Of a stretch of 64,000 bases of DNA, positions 36,364-45,942 are shown piece after piece (the first letter of the stretch is position 1; every line of letters begins with the position of its first letter). Position numbers and translations under genes: made by a program. Location of the stretch: assembly GCF_026339955.1 (NCBI RefSeq), contig NZ_JAPEPW010000001.1, positions 1,612,001-1,676,000 of the forward strand, given 5' to 3'. Below the pieces are notes generated by a model. That model ran no database searches, had not been told where the DNA came from, and saw only the letters and a list, made by a program, of their open reading frames with translations. The stretch comes from Streptomyces sp. NBC_01549 (lineage in GTDB: Bacteria; Actinomycetota; Actinomycetes; Streptomycetales; Streptomycetaceae).

Positions 36364-36404
36364 ACGCTCATACGCACTACGACTCACGCTCATACGCACT
36401 ACGA
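36361..36404 (+). repeat. Exact tandem 22-bp duplication
   Basis: CTCACGCTCATACGCACTAC plus GA occurs twice with no spacing (36361-36382 and 36383-36404). It lies immediately after the terminator, in non-coding DNA. A degenerate third part follows. It looks like a recent slippage duplication. Confidence 0.7.
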
Positions 36405-36416
36405 CGTCCATGCGCC

Positions 36417-36935
36417 CTACGACGTCTTCAGCGCCTCCGCCATCTTCGTCAGCTGCCCGAACGACCCCGTCCCGGTCACCACGGTGGTCGCCCCCTTGGC
36501 CTTGAGCACGAGGGCGTCGTACTTGTCCCCCTCGTACCGCTGCCACGTCGCGGCACCGATCCGCTGGGTGGCCTTCGTCTCCTTGGCGCCCTGGCTGGCC
36601 GAGTCGATGAAGACGGCGGCGGGCTGAGTGGACTGCTCGACCGCCACGTACTGACCTTCGGGGTCCTGGAAGCCCAGATGCCAGGCATCGAACTGGGTGC
36701 CGTCGTACCGCACCGAGGTCGCCTTCCACGCCGTCGGCAGACCCACGGGTGCCGCCACCGGATACGACGCCGCGCGGCGTGCCGTGAGCAGCTCGACACG
36801 GTAGTCGACGCGCTTGAGAGGAGGCGCGGAGTCGTCGTGCGGGATGAAGATGTAGATCACGCCCGCCATGAGCCCGATCAGGCCCAGGGAGAGAAGCATG
36901 TCCCGGACGCTCTGCTTGCCTTTCGTACCTGCCAC
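36417..36935 (-). CDS. DUF4245 membrane-anchored protein
   Basis: A 172-aa protein with one N-terminal helix (residues 12-30, [19 protein letters not shown]), after which the rest should be outside the cell. The body contains [21 protein letters not shown] and AFTSTGLP-like substitutes ([14 protein letters not shown]), typical of the actinobacterial DUF4245 family. The end [16 protein letters not shown] is complete. The role is unknown. It is divergent from glpX across 126 bp; in actinomycetes I recall the two genes as frequent neighbours. Confidence 0.85.
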   Translation of the reverse strand: MAGTKGKQSVRDMLLSLGLIGLMAGVIYIFIPHDDSAPPLKRVDYRVELLTARRAASYPVAAPVGLPTAWKATSVRYDGTQFDAWHLGFQDPEGQYVAVEQSTQPAAVFIDSASQGAKETKATQRIGAATWQRYEGDKYDALVLKAKGATTVVTGTGSFGQLTKMAEALKTS

Positions 36936-37005
36936 GCCCCCTATCGTCGCAGGTGCCCCGGCCTGCTCATCCGTGGGGCCCCCTGCTCATTTTGTCAGCC
37001 TGACG

Positions 37006-37011
37006 ATAGAG
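37006..37011 (+). promoter_or_regulatory. Predicted -10 box of glpX
   Basis: TAGAGT, the typical streptomycete -10, lies 51 bp before the glpX ATG in the region divergent from the DUF4245 gene. A -35 box 17 bp upstream (TGCTCA) is poor. This is therefore a weak prediction. Confidence 0.4.
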
Positions 37012-37061
37012 TCGGGGCACACCCTCATCCGGCCGTCGTCGTATCAGAAAGGTGCGCTCCG

Positions 37062-38093
37062 ATGACCGAGCATCATCTGCCGTCCGAACTCGAGGTGCCT
37101 TCCGAGGCCCCCGACCGAAATCTCGCCCTGGAACTCGTCAGGGTCACCGAGGCCGCCGCGATGGCCGCGGGCCGCTGGGTCGGCCGCGGCGACAAGAACG
37201 GCGCCGACGGCGCCGCCGTCCGCGCCATGCGCAACCTCGTCTCCACCGTCTCGATGAACGGCGTCGTCGTCATCGGTGAAGGCGAGAAGGACGAGGCCCC
37301 GATGCTCTTCAACGGGGAGCGCATCGGTGACGGAACCGGTCCCGAGTGCGACATCGCCGTCGACCCGATCGACGGGACCACGCTGACCGCCAAGGGCATG
37401 AGCAACGCGATCGCGGTGCTGGCCGCCGCCGACCGCGGCACCATGTTCGACCCCTCCGCGGTCTTCTACATGGACAAGCTGGTGACCGGGCCGGAGGCCG
37501 CCGACTTCGTCGACATCAACGCCCCCGTCTCGGTCAACATCCGTCGGGTCGCCAAGGCCAAGAAGTCCTCGCCCGAGGACGTCACCGTCGTGATCCTCGA
37601 CCGGCCGCGCCACGAGGGGATCATCAAGGAGATCCGCGAGACGGGCGCCCGGATCAAGCTGATCTCCGACGGCGATGTCGCGGGCTCGATCCTCGCGCTG
37701 CGCGACGGGACCGGCATCGACCTGCTCCTCGGCGTCGGCGGGACGCCGGAGGGCATCATCTCCGCCTGCGCCGTGAAGTGCCTGGGCGGCACCATCCAGG
37801 GCAAGCTGTGGCCCAAGGACGACGACGAGCGGCAGCGAGCGGTGGACGCCGGGCACGACCTCGACCGTGTGCTGCTCACCGACGACCTGGTCTCCGGCGA
37901 GAACGTCTTCTTCGTCGCCACCGGGATCACGGACGGGGAGCTGCTGCGCGGGGTGCGGTACCGGGCGGAGACCGCGACCACCGAGTCGATCGTGATGCGG
38001 TCCAAGTCAGGCACGGTGCGGCAGATTCGGTCCGAGCACCGGCTGAGCAAGCTGCGGGCGTACAGCGCGATCGACTTCGACCGAGCCAAGTAG
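37062..38093 (+). CDS. glpX: Class II fructose-1,6-bisphosphatase
   Basis: A 343-aa gluconeogenic phosphatase. [20 protein letters not shown] (residues 36-55), [14 protein letters not shown] (metal ligands) and [20 protein letters not shown] are GlpX signatures. [20 protein letters not shown] lies near residue 230. The start ATG at 37062 is set by the family N-terminus [20 protein letters not shown]. It is the main gluconeogenic FBPase in actinobacteria. The gene is monocistronic and followed by an interspersed repeat and a bidirectional hairpin. Confidence 0.97.
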   Translation: MTEHHLPSELEVPSEAPDRNLALELVRVTEAAAMAAGRWVGRGDKNGADGAAVRAMRNLVSTVSMNGVVVIGEGEKDEAPMLFNGERIGDGTGPECDIAVDPIDGTTLTAKGMSNAIAVLAAADRGTMFDPSAVFYMDKLVTGPEAADFVDINAPVSVNIRRVAKAKKSSPEDVTVVILDRPRHEGIIKEIRETGARIKLISDGDVAGSILALRDGTGIDLLLGVGGTPEGIISACAVKCLGGTIQGKLWPKDDDERQRAVDAGHDLDRVLLTDDLVSGENVFFVATGITDGELLRGVRYRAETATTESIVMRSKSGTVRQIRSEHRLSKLRAYSAIDFDRAK

Positions 38094-38140
38094 CTCCCGC
38101 AGGGGCAGCCGGGAAATGTCGGCTGTGGGGCACTGCGGGT

Positions 38141-38200
38141 CTGTTGTGGCTGGTCGCGCCCACGCGGCGGAGCCGCAAATGCCACAGCCCCGCGCCCCTT
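38141..38200 (+). repeat. Streptomyces intergenic repeat copy downstream of glpX
   Basis: The string CTGTTGTGGCTGGTCGCGCC, then CACGCGGCGGAGCCGC and CCCCGCGCCCCTT, matches the widespread Streptomyces GTCGCGCAGTTCCCCGCGCCCCT element in part. It lies 50 bp after the glpX stop codon. It belongs to the same loose family as copies at 20377-20402 and 61441-61479. Confidence 0.55.
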
Positions 38201-38242
38201 GGGGGCGCATGCCCTACGGGGCGCGTGAAGAAGTGTGTACGG

Positions 38243-38280
38243 CGAAGGGGCCGCCCCAGTGCGGGGGGATGGCCCCTTCG
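38243..38280 (-). terminator. Bidirectional hairpin between glpX and wblI
   Basis: CGAAGGGGCC (38243-38252) pairs with GGCCCCTTCG (38271-38280), with further internal pairing. It lies 14 bp beyond the stop codon of the WhiB-like gene and serves both converging transcripts. Confidence 0.65.
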
Positions 38281-38293
38281 GTGTGCGCGTGGG

Positions 38294-38665
38294 TCAGCCC
38301 GCCGCGGCTATCGTGCCGCGGGCGGCCTTCTTGAGTTCGAGGTCACGGCGACGGCGGCGGGCGAGCACCACGCGGCGCTCGGCGGCGGTCAGGCCGCCCC
38401 ACACTCCGTACGGCTCGGGTTGCAGCAGCGCGTGTTCGCGGCACTCGACCATCACCGGACAGCGGGCGCAGACGCGCTTCGCCGCCTCCTCGCGGGACAA
38501 CCGGGCTGCCGTGGGCTCCTTGGAGGGCGCGAAGAACAGGCCGGCCTCGTCCCGGCGGCACACCGCCTCCGTGTGCCATGGAGCTTCCTGATCCCTGTCC
38601 CGCACTGGCGCCCGCTGGGCCGGAACGGCAGCTACCTGCAGGGACTGATGCGGCGGTTGCAGCAC
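38294..38665 (-). CDS. wblI: WhiB-like [4Fe-4S] regulatory protein, WblI-like
   Basis: A 123-aa WhiB-family protein. Four cluster cysteines are at AVCRRDEAGLFFAP and VCARCPVMVEC. GVWGGLTAAERRVVLARR is the conserved loop that contacts the sigma factor, followed by a basic tail. It has a 30-residue N-terminal extension (MLQPPHQSLQVAAVPAQR) usual for this subtype. The name wblI is from its place near glpX and fum genes as remembered from S. coelicolor. Such proteins sense redox or NO and act with sigma HrdB on promoters. Confidence 0.85.
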   Translation of the reverse strand: MLQPPHQSLQVAAVPAQRAPVRDRDQEAPWHTEAVCRRDEAGLFFAPSKEPTAARLSREEAAKRVCARCPVMVECREHALLQPEPYGVWGGLTAAERRVVLARRRRRDLELKKAARGTIAAAG

Positions 38666-38864
38666 GGTCTACTCCTGACGACGGCTTCGCGGGCGTGCCG
38701 GGCACCGCGGGAAGTCCCACAGCGCCCTCCAAGAGGCGATGCAGCAAGCCCTACCCGCTGTGCGCGCGCCTATGCACTGAGTTCCCGAGAGCGGAGCCGG
38801 TCGTTCAAAACGGGGCGCGGGCGGCTGGACCAATACGCCCCGCGCGCCGTCGCGTTCACAGGCG

Positions 38865-39560
38865 TCAACGGTCCAGGTGTTTGCGCAAAGTCCTGTCCAC
38901 CCGGTCCATCGTGCGGTCGAGGATGTCGGCGACCAGCTTGCCGCGCTTGGGCCGCGCCTCGATGTTCCCCAGGACCGCGAGGCCTTCGACGTAGACAACG
39001 GGGGCGTCGGGCTCGCCCGCGTCCATCGTGTGCGTCTCGAAGTTGCCGAGGACTCCGCCGCCGCTGCCACGCAGCGAGACGTTCTCCGGGACCTTGATCT
39101 CGACGTTGCCGAACACCGATATCGCCTTGATCACGACCTGCTGGTACTCAAAGATCGCCTCGCTGAGGTCGATGTCGACGGTGCCGAAGACGGCGTACGC
39201 GTGGATGCGGCGCCCGGCGCGCCAGCGGCCCTTGCGCATGGCGGCGCTGAACACCGCCACCACGTTCTCGTCGGCCTCCGCCGGGACAGCGCCCGGCTGG
39301 GGACGGCCTGGCACCGACGCGTACGCGCTGCTGGCCGCGCGGCTCGCGCGCGCGGCGGGCAGGTCGCGCACGAACTGGTCCAGCTCGCCCACGGTCTTCG
39401 CGGCCAGCACCCCCTCGACCCGCTCGGAGTGCTCGTCGGCGGTGAGGCGCCCCTCGGCGAGGGCCTCGCGCAGCATGTCGGCGATCCGGTCACGGTCGGC
39501 GTCGGAGGCCCGGAGTTCGGCGTCGGAGGCCCGGGTTTCGGTGCGCTTCTGAAGGTCCAC
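38865..39560 (-). CDS. DUF1707/DUF2154 cell-envelope stress-like protein
   Basis: A 231-aa protein. DUF1707 occupies residues 15-65 (RASDADRDRIADMLREALAE then GRLTADEHSERV). The C-terminal half is a LiaF-like beta-solenoid domain (FSAAMRKGRWRAGRRIHAYA then VFGTVDIDLSEA), found in proteins of cell-wall stress responses. There is no membrane helix. RASDAELRASDAD shows a small internal duplication at the N-terminus. The start is GTG at 39558-39560. The function is unknown, but the link to envelope stress is plausible. Confidence 0.85.
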   Translation of the reverse strand: MDLQKRTETRASDAELRASDADRDRIADMLREALAEGRLTADEHSERVEGVLAAKTVGELDQFVRDLPAARASRAASSAYASVPGRPQPGAVPAEADENVVAVFSAAMRKGRWRAGRRIHAYAVFGTVDIDLSEAIFEYQQVVIKAISVFGNVEIKVPENVSLRGSGGGVLGNFETHTMDAGEPDAPVVYVEGLAVLGNIEARPKRGKLVADILDRTMDRVDRTLRKHLDR

Positions 39561-39740
39561 GACAGCAGGGTACCCAAACGCGATAGATCGCGACTACCCC
39601 TTCTCGCGACCTGTGGAAAACCAGCCCTTCACACCAACTGAGCCTTACCTCACAGACTCACCGTCGGCGCCAGGTTTTAGGCTGGTTCACGCTGCCAATG
39701 GAGGCACGCCGCTTTCTGTCGAGTGAGGAATGGGCCGTAG

Positions 39741-41411
<1,671 letters not shown>

Positions 41412-41468
41412 CGTCCCGGGACGCCGGAGGCAGTTGTTCCCTGCCCGGACGCGTCCCACCACGCCCCG

Positions 41469-41512
41469 ATGCTGTCCCACTTCGTCCCAGGAACGGGTGG
41501 GACAGCATTTTT
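41469..41512 (+). terminator. Rho-independent terminator after the class I fumarase
   Basis: ATGCTGTCCCAC (41469-41480) pairs with GTGGGACAGCAT (41497-41508), a perfect 12-bp stem, followed by TTTT. It lies 57 bp past the stop codon. Confidence 0.85.
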
Positions 41513-41588
41513 GCGAGCTTTGCCGGAAACCCTCGGTGATGACCGGATCACAGCCTGTGGTCCGCAGGTCATCTCGGAGGGAAATCCC

Positions 41589-42116
41589 ATGATTGGTCGC
41601 ACTTTGCGCAACGGCCTGGTGGCCGCGATCGCGGCTGCCGCCGTCTTCCCGGTGACAGCCGTCGCCTCCGCCGCCCCGGCCGCCCCACACGTTCCCGGCC
41701 TGGGCACCGTGTCCCCGTCGGCCGCGACGTCAAGTTGGCACCCGACGTCCCCGCAGTTCTCGATCCCCGGCCTCCCCGGCTCCCAGCGCGCCCCGCACAC
41801 CATGCCACTGGCCGCGAGGCACCGCCCCCATCACCACGTGATCACCCACGCGTGGCGCCACTTCACCCGGCACCACTACACCCGGCACGTCCAGGGCCGG
41901 GTGACGACCCACCACATGCGTCTGCGCGTGCGGTCCGGACCGGGCACCGGCTACCGGATCGTCGGCTCACGGCCGGCCGGCCGCGCGGTGACCCTGGTCT
42001 GCAAGAAGCGCGGTTCCTACGTCATGGGCAACCCGCGCTGGTACAAGCTCGCCCACGGCCGGGGCTATGTCTCCGCCCACTACGTCCGCAACAGCCACGC
42101 CGTCCGCTGGTGCTGA
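41589..42116 (+). CDS. Secreted SH3-like domain protein
   Basis: A 175-aa exported protein. The signal peptide spans residues 1-28 (MIGRTLRNGLVAAIAAAAVF then PVTAVASAAPA). A His/Pro-rich linker (RHRPHHHVITHAWRHFTRHH) follows. The C-terminal 65 residues form a bacterial SH3-like fold (MRLRVRSGPGTGYRIVGSRP, KKRGSYVMGNPRWYKLAHGR), which binds peptidoglycan or metals. The ATG at 41589 has GGAGGG upstream. The target is unknown. The histidine-rich stretch might bind metal. Confidence 0.88.
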   Translation: MIGRTLRNGLVAAIAAAAVFPVTAVASAAPAAPHVPGLGTVSPSAATSSWHPTSPQFSIPGLPGSQRAPHTMPLAARHRPHHHVITHAWRHFTRHHYTRHVQGRVTTHHMRLRVRSGPGTGYRIVGSRPAGRAVTLVCKKRGSYVMGNPRWYKLAHGRGYVSAHYVRNSHAVRWC

Positions 42117-42353
42117 CGACCACCCCACCGCTCGCCCCCTGAGGTCCGATGCCGGCCGGCGGGGCGAGGTCCGCCCGCCGGCCGGTAGGACAAATCGATC
42201 AGCCGACGACCCCACTCCCCTGACGAAACAGCAGGTCAACTCCCCTTCATATTCGGTTCGCATTCGGGCGATCGGGGTGTGTCCGGGCGCCGCGCGAGGG
42301 AACACATCAGGGCGGTCACCCCGGCAGGGGGAGGGAGCGAGAGGAAGAGCCAC

Positions 42354-43247
42354 GTGAGGGTCAAGAGACAGCCGCTGCCCGACTCGTTGGACGAGACACG
42401 ACGCATCAATACAGATCGTACTAGCACAGAACATATCGGCACTGAACATATCGACACAGAATGCTTCGACACAGAGGACTTCGACGAGGAGCAGCTGCTG
42501 ATGGAGCGGCTGCGGAGCCTCAAGCAGCGGACGGGACTGAGTCTGGCCGCGCTGGCCTCCGTCACCCCGTACAGCAAGTCGACCTGGCACCGCTACCTGA
42601 ACGGTGATCAGTTTCCGCCGCGCTCGGCGGTCGAGTCGCTCGGCCGCCTGGCGGACACCGACCCGGGTCCCCTTCTCTCCCTGTGGGACGCCGCGTCCCG
42701 GGCCCAGTCCAGGGCAGCGACCCTGGCGCTGGGCGCCCCGGGCCCACAGGCCGCGGTTCCGGACGCGCCGGTTCGGGGCCGGCGCGTCCGGGGGCCCAAC
42801 CGGGCCGTCGTCGCCCTCGCGGCGATGGCGGCCACGGTGGTGGTCACCGCGGGCGCCGCCGACGTCCTCGACCCCGACCAGCCCGTGGCCCCCGCGGGCG
42901 CCGTCTGTCGCGGCCACGGCTGCCAGGGGCAGTTCCCGACCTCGGAGACCTGCGGCCGTGACGCGCGTACGGAGAGCACCGTCGCGCGCGCCGGGCAGGT
43001 CGTGCTGCTGCGTTTCTCCCCCTCGTGCGCGACGGTCTGGTCCGAGGTCCGCACCAAGACCGGCGGGGCGCGGGAGATCTCGATCAGATCGGACCAGGAC
43101 GAGCTGTCGGCCGCGTACCCGGGTGATCCCTCGGACGGCTACAGCAGCCCGATGCTGGCCGCGTCGAGCCCGTTCGGGGCGGAGGCCTGCGCCAAGGTCG
43201 GCGGGACGTCGGCGTGCACCGGCCCGCTCGGTGGCGCACGGAGCTGA
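42354..43247 (+). CDS. HTH regulator with membrane helix and DUF2690
   Basis: A 297-aa protein. Residues 25-44 are four tandem copies of a TE-C/H-F/I-D-like pentapeptide. An XRE-type helix-turn-helix spans about residues 45-110 (GLSLAALASVTPYSKSTWHR then YLNGDQFPPRS). A membrane helix follows (residues 152-172, AVVALAAMAATVVVTAGAA), and then a secreted DUF2690 domain (CRGHGCQGQFPTSETCGR). This is the typical actinobacterial HTH-TM-DUF2690 design. It may link an extracellular signal to transcription. The GTG at 42354 has GGAAGAG upstream. Ligand and targets are unknown. Confidence 0.85.
   Translation: MRVKRQPLPDSLDETRRINTDRTSTEHIGTEHIDTECFDTEDFDEEQLLMERLRSLKQRTGLSLAALASVTPYSKSTWHRYLNGDQFPPRSAVESLGRLADTDPGPLLSLWDAASRAQSRAATLALGAPGPQAAVPDAPVRGRRVRGPNRAVVALAAMAATVVVTAGAADVLDPDQPVAPAGAVCRGHGCQGQFPTSETCGRDARTESTVARAGQVVLLRFSPSCATVWSEVRTKTGGAREISIRSDQDELSAAYPGDPSDGYSSPMLAASSPFGAEACAKVGGTSACTGPLGGARS
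42426..42485 (+). repeat. Four-copy 15-bp in-gene tandem repeat
   Basis: Units ACAGAACATATCGGC, ACTGAACATATCGAC, ACAGAATGCTTCGAC and ACAGAGGACTTCGAC encode TEHIG, TEHID, TECFD and TEDFD. The block is AT-rich compared with its flanks, so it looks recent or under unusual codon use. It lies just ahead of the helix-turn-helix of the DUF2690 regulator. Confidence 0.85.
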
Positions 43248-43326
43248 CCGCCCGGGGAAACGGGTGCCGCCTGGCCGGGAACACGGGGCACGTCCGCGAT
43301 GCTGTCCCCACTGGAGGTGATCGTCG

Positions 43327-44727
43327 ATGGCCGACGAACAGGCAGCCCTGTACCGGATCGAGCACGACTCCATGGGTGAGGTCAGGGTGCCCGCGGACGC
43401 GAAGTGGCGGGCCCAGACCCAGCGGGCCGTGGAGAACTTCCCCATCTCGGGGCAGCGTCTGGAGCGCGCGCACATCGAGGCGCTGGCTCTGATCAAGGGC
43501 GCGGCCGCCAAGGTCAACGCGAAGCTGGGCGTGGTCGACAAGGACGTGGCCGAGGCCGTTCAGGAGGCGGCCGCCGAGGTCGCCGAGGGGCGCTGGGACG
43601 CGCACTTCCCGGTGGACGTCTTCCAGACGGGTTCCGGGACGTCCTCCAACATGAACACGAACGAGGTCATCGCCACGCTCGCGACCGAGCGGCTCGGCAG
43701 GGACGTACACCCCAATGACCATGTGAACGCCTCGCAGTCGTCGAACGACGTGTTCCCGTCCTCGATCCACATCGCCGCGACCGCCGCCGTGACCAGGGAT
43801 CTCGTTCCGGCCCTGGAACACCTCGCCGCCGCCCTGGAGCGCAAGGCGGAGGAGTTCGCGGACGTCGTGAAGTCGGGGCGTACGCATCTCATGGACGCCA
43901 CGCCCGTGACGCTCGGACAGGAGTTCGGGGGGTATGCGGCGCAGGTGCGGTACGGCGTCGAGCGCCTCCGGGCCGCGCTGCCCCGGCTCGCCGAACTGCC
44001 GCTGGGCGGGACCGCCGTGGGCACCGGGATCAACACACCGCCCGGGTTCTCGGCCGCCGTCATCGCGGAGGTGGCACGGGCCACCGGGCTGCCGCTCACC
44101 GAGGCCCGTGACCACTTCGAGGCGCAGGGCGCACGGGACGGGATCGTCGAGACGAGCGGGCAGCTTCGGACCATCGCGGTCGGGCTGACGAAGATCGCCA
44201 ACGATCTGCGGTGGATGGCGTCCGGGCCGCGCACCGGGCTGGCCGAGATCAGCCTGCCCGACCTCCAGCCCGGTTCCTCGATCATGCCCGGCAAGGTGAA
44301 TCCGGTCATCCCCGAGGCGGTGCTGATGGTCGCGGCCCAGGTGATGGGCAACGACGCGACGGTCGCCGTCGCCGGGGCCGCCGGCAACTTCGAGCTGAAC
44401 GTCATGCTTCCGGTCATCGCGAAGAACGTCCTGGAGTCCATCCGCCTGCTCACCAACGTCTCGCGCCTGCTCGCCGACCGCACCGTCGACGGGATCGTCG
44501 CCCACCGCGAACGAGCCCGCGAGTACGCCGAGTCCTCGCCGTCGGTCGTGACACCGCTCAACAAGTACATCGGCTACGAGGAGGCCGCCAAGGTGGCCAA
44601 GAAGGCACTGGCGGAACGCCGCACGATCCGCCAGGTCGTCCTGGAATCCGGGTACGTGGAGCGTGGTGACCTCACCCTGGAGCAGCTGGACGAGGCGCTC
44701 GATGTCCTGAGGATGACGCATCCGTAA
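43327..44727 (+). CDS. fumC: Fumarate hydratase, class II
   Basis: A 466-aa tetrameric fumarase of the aspartase/fumarase superfamily. [19 protein letters not shown] (near residue 100) and [20 protein letters not shown] are the substrate loops. [20 protein letters not shown] near residue 317 is the catalytic GSSxxPxKxN signature. Length and C-terminus are complete. It backs up the class I fumarase under oxygen stress or iron limitation. It is monocistronic by appearance. Confidence 0.96.
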   Translation: MADEQAALYRIEHDSMGEVRVPADAKWRAQTQRAVENFPISGQRLERAHIEALALIKGAAAKVNAKLGVVDKDVAEAVQEAAAEVAEGRWDAHFPVDVFQTGSGTSSNMNTNEVIATLATERLGRDVHPNDHVNASQSSNDVFPSSIHIAATAAVTRDLVPALEHLAAALERKAEEFADVVKSGRTHLMDATPVTLGQEFGGYAAQVRYGVERLRAALPRLAELPLGGTAVGTGINTPPGFSAAVIAEVARATGLPLTEARDHFEAQGARDGIVETSGQLRTIAVGLTKIANDLRWMASGPRTGLAEISLPDLQPGSSIMPGKVNPVIPEAVLMVAAQVMGNDATVAVAGAAGNFELNVMLPVIAKNVLESIRLLTNVSRLLADRTVDGIVAHRERAREYAESSPSVVTPLNKYIGYEEAAKVAKKALAERRTIRQVVLESGYVERGDLTLEQLDEALDVLRMTHP

Positions 44728-44841
44728 ACGGCGTCCACTCCCCGTATGACCTTGGAAGCCGTTGGATGACGCCTCCGTTACGTCATTCGCTCCTTGGCGC
44801 GAACCGTGACGCGTACCGCAGCGTCGTATGCCTGGGGCACC

Positions 44842-44847
44842 TAATAT
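44842..44847 (+). promoter_or_regulatory. Possible -10 of a leaderless DUF402 transcript
   Basis: TAATAT lies 6 nt before the ATG at 44854, so transcription would start at or next to the start codon. No clear -35 is visible. An alternative is that the true start is a later GTG with GGGTGGAG as ribosome site. Confidence 0.3.
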
Positions 44848-44853
44848 CTGGTC

Positions 44854-45546
44854 ATGGCAGAGGGTGGAGCGGTGAGGCGAGTGGCGGCGGGCGGGTCGAC
44901 GGTGTACTGGGCCCCCGGGAGTCACATCCTGTGGCGGTACCGGGAGAACGCCGGTGAGCGCCTCCACATCTGCCGCCCCGTGACCGTCGTACGCGACGAC
45001 GAGGAACTGCTCGCGGTGTGGATGGCGCCCGGCACGGAGTGTGTGAAGCCCGTGCTCGCCGACGGCACACCGGTGCACGGAGAACCGCTGGAGTCCCGCT
45101 ACACAAAGGCGCGAACGGTGCAGCGGGACCGCTGGTTCGGCACCGGAGTGCTGAAGCTGGCGCGGCCCGGCGAGCCCTGGTCGGTGTGGCTGTTCTGGGA
45201 GCCGGGCTGGCGGTTCAAGAACTGGTACGTGAACCTGGAGGCGCCACTCGCCCGTTGGGAGGGCGGGGTCGACTCCGAGGATCACTTCCTGGACATCTCC
45301 GTGCACCCGGACCGCAGTTGGCGCTGGCTCGACGAAGACGAGTTCGCACAGGCGCAACGGGCCGGATTGATGGATACTCAACTGGCCGCACAGGTAAGAG
45401 AAGCAGGGCACTCCGCGGTGGAGGTGATCCGTGCCTGGGGTGCGCCGTTCTCGGACGGCTGGCAGCACTGGCGTCCGGATCCCGCCTGGCCGGTTCCGTC
45501 CCTGCCGGATGACTGGGACCGTACGCCCGCGCACGTGTCCTCGTGA
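44854..45546 (+). CDS. DUF402 domain protein
   Basis: A 230-aa cytoplasmic protein. The DUF402 core (residues 80-195) contains WFGTGVLKLARPGEPWSVWL then WFKNWYVNLE-like sequence (GWRFKNWYVNLEAPLARWEG) and DHFLDISVHPDRSWRWLDED. Family members include nucleotide di/triphosphatases and RNA-linked proteins. No membrane segment is present. The metabolic role is unknown. The start at the ATG may be leaderless. Confidence 0.88.
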   Translation: MAEGGAVRRVAAGGSTVYWAPGSHILWRYRENAGERLHICRPVTVVRDDEELLAVWMAPGTECVKPVLADGTPVHGEPLESRYTKARTVQRDRWFGTGVLKLARPGEPWSVWLFWEPGWRFKNWYVNLEAPLARWEGGVDSEDHFLDISVHPDRSWRWLDEDEFAQAQRAGLMDTQLAAQVREAGHSAVEVIRAWGAPFSDGWQHWRPDPAWPVPSLPDDWDRTPAHVSS

Positions 45547-45720
45547 GACCCTTGCTGCGCCCCCGTGGTACAACCGTAGGATCGTCCTCCGCATCAAATA
45601 ATCAAGGCCGGTGCACAGCATCGTCATTGAGGGCGGTGGCCGGGAGGCGGGTGGGAGCACAGCAGCAACTCCCGCAGCATGCGCCGAGCTTGACCATACG
45701 TCACCGAGGGGCGGCAGGAC

Positions 45721-45942
45721 GTGAGCGAGGGGTACGAGGGCCACAGCGGTACGGTCGGCGGACGGCCCGCCGGGCCGCACAGGGCGTTCGGCCCGACGAC
45801 GGTGTTCACGTCGGCGACGGGCAGGCCCCGTCCTGACGACACGCAGATTCCGTTCCCGGGACACACATTCCGGGTATCGGGGCTGCGGGACGAACTGCAC
45901 GCACGGCGCGCAGCCCCGGACGGATGGATTCGACACGCGTGA
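45721..45942 (+). CDS. 73-aa protein coupled to the SpoIIE phosphatase gene
   Basis: A small protein starting MSEGYEGHSGTVGGRPAGPH and ending RAAPDGWIRHA. The GTG start has AGGA 4 nt before it. Third codon positions are almost all G or C, as in real genes here. The stop TGA overlaps the GTG start of the phosphatase (GTGA, 45939-45942), a typical translational coupling. It has no signal peptide or helix. FRVSGLRDELHARRAAPD could be a helix. The function is unknown; a partner or antagonist of the phosphatase is a possibility. Confidence 0.55.
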   Translation: MSEGYEGHSGTVGGRPAGPHRAFGPTTVFTSATGRPRPDDTQIPFPGHTFRVSGLRDELHARRAAPDGWIRHA

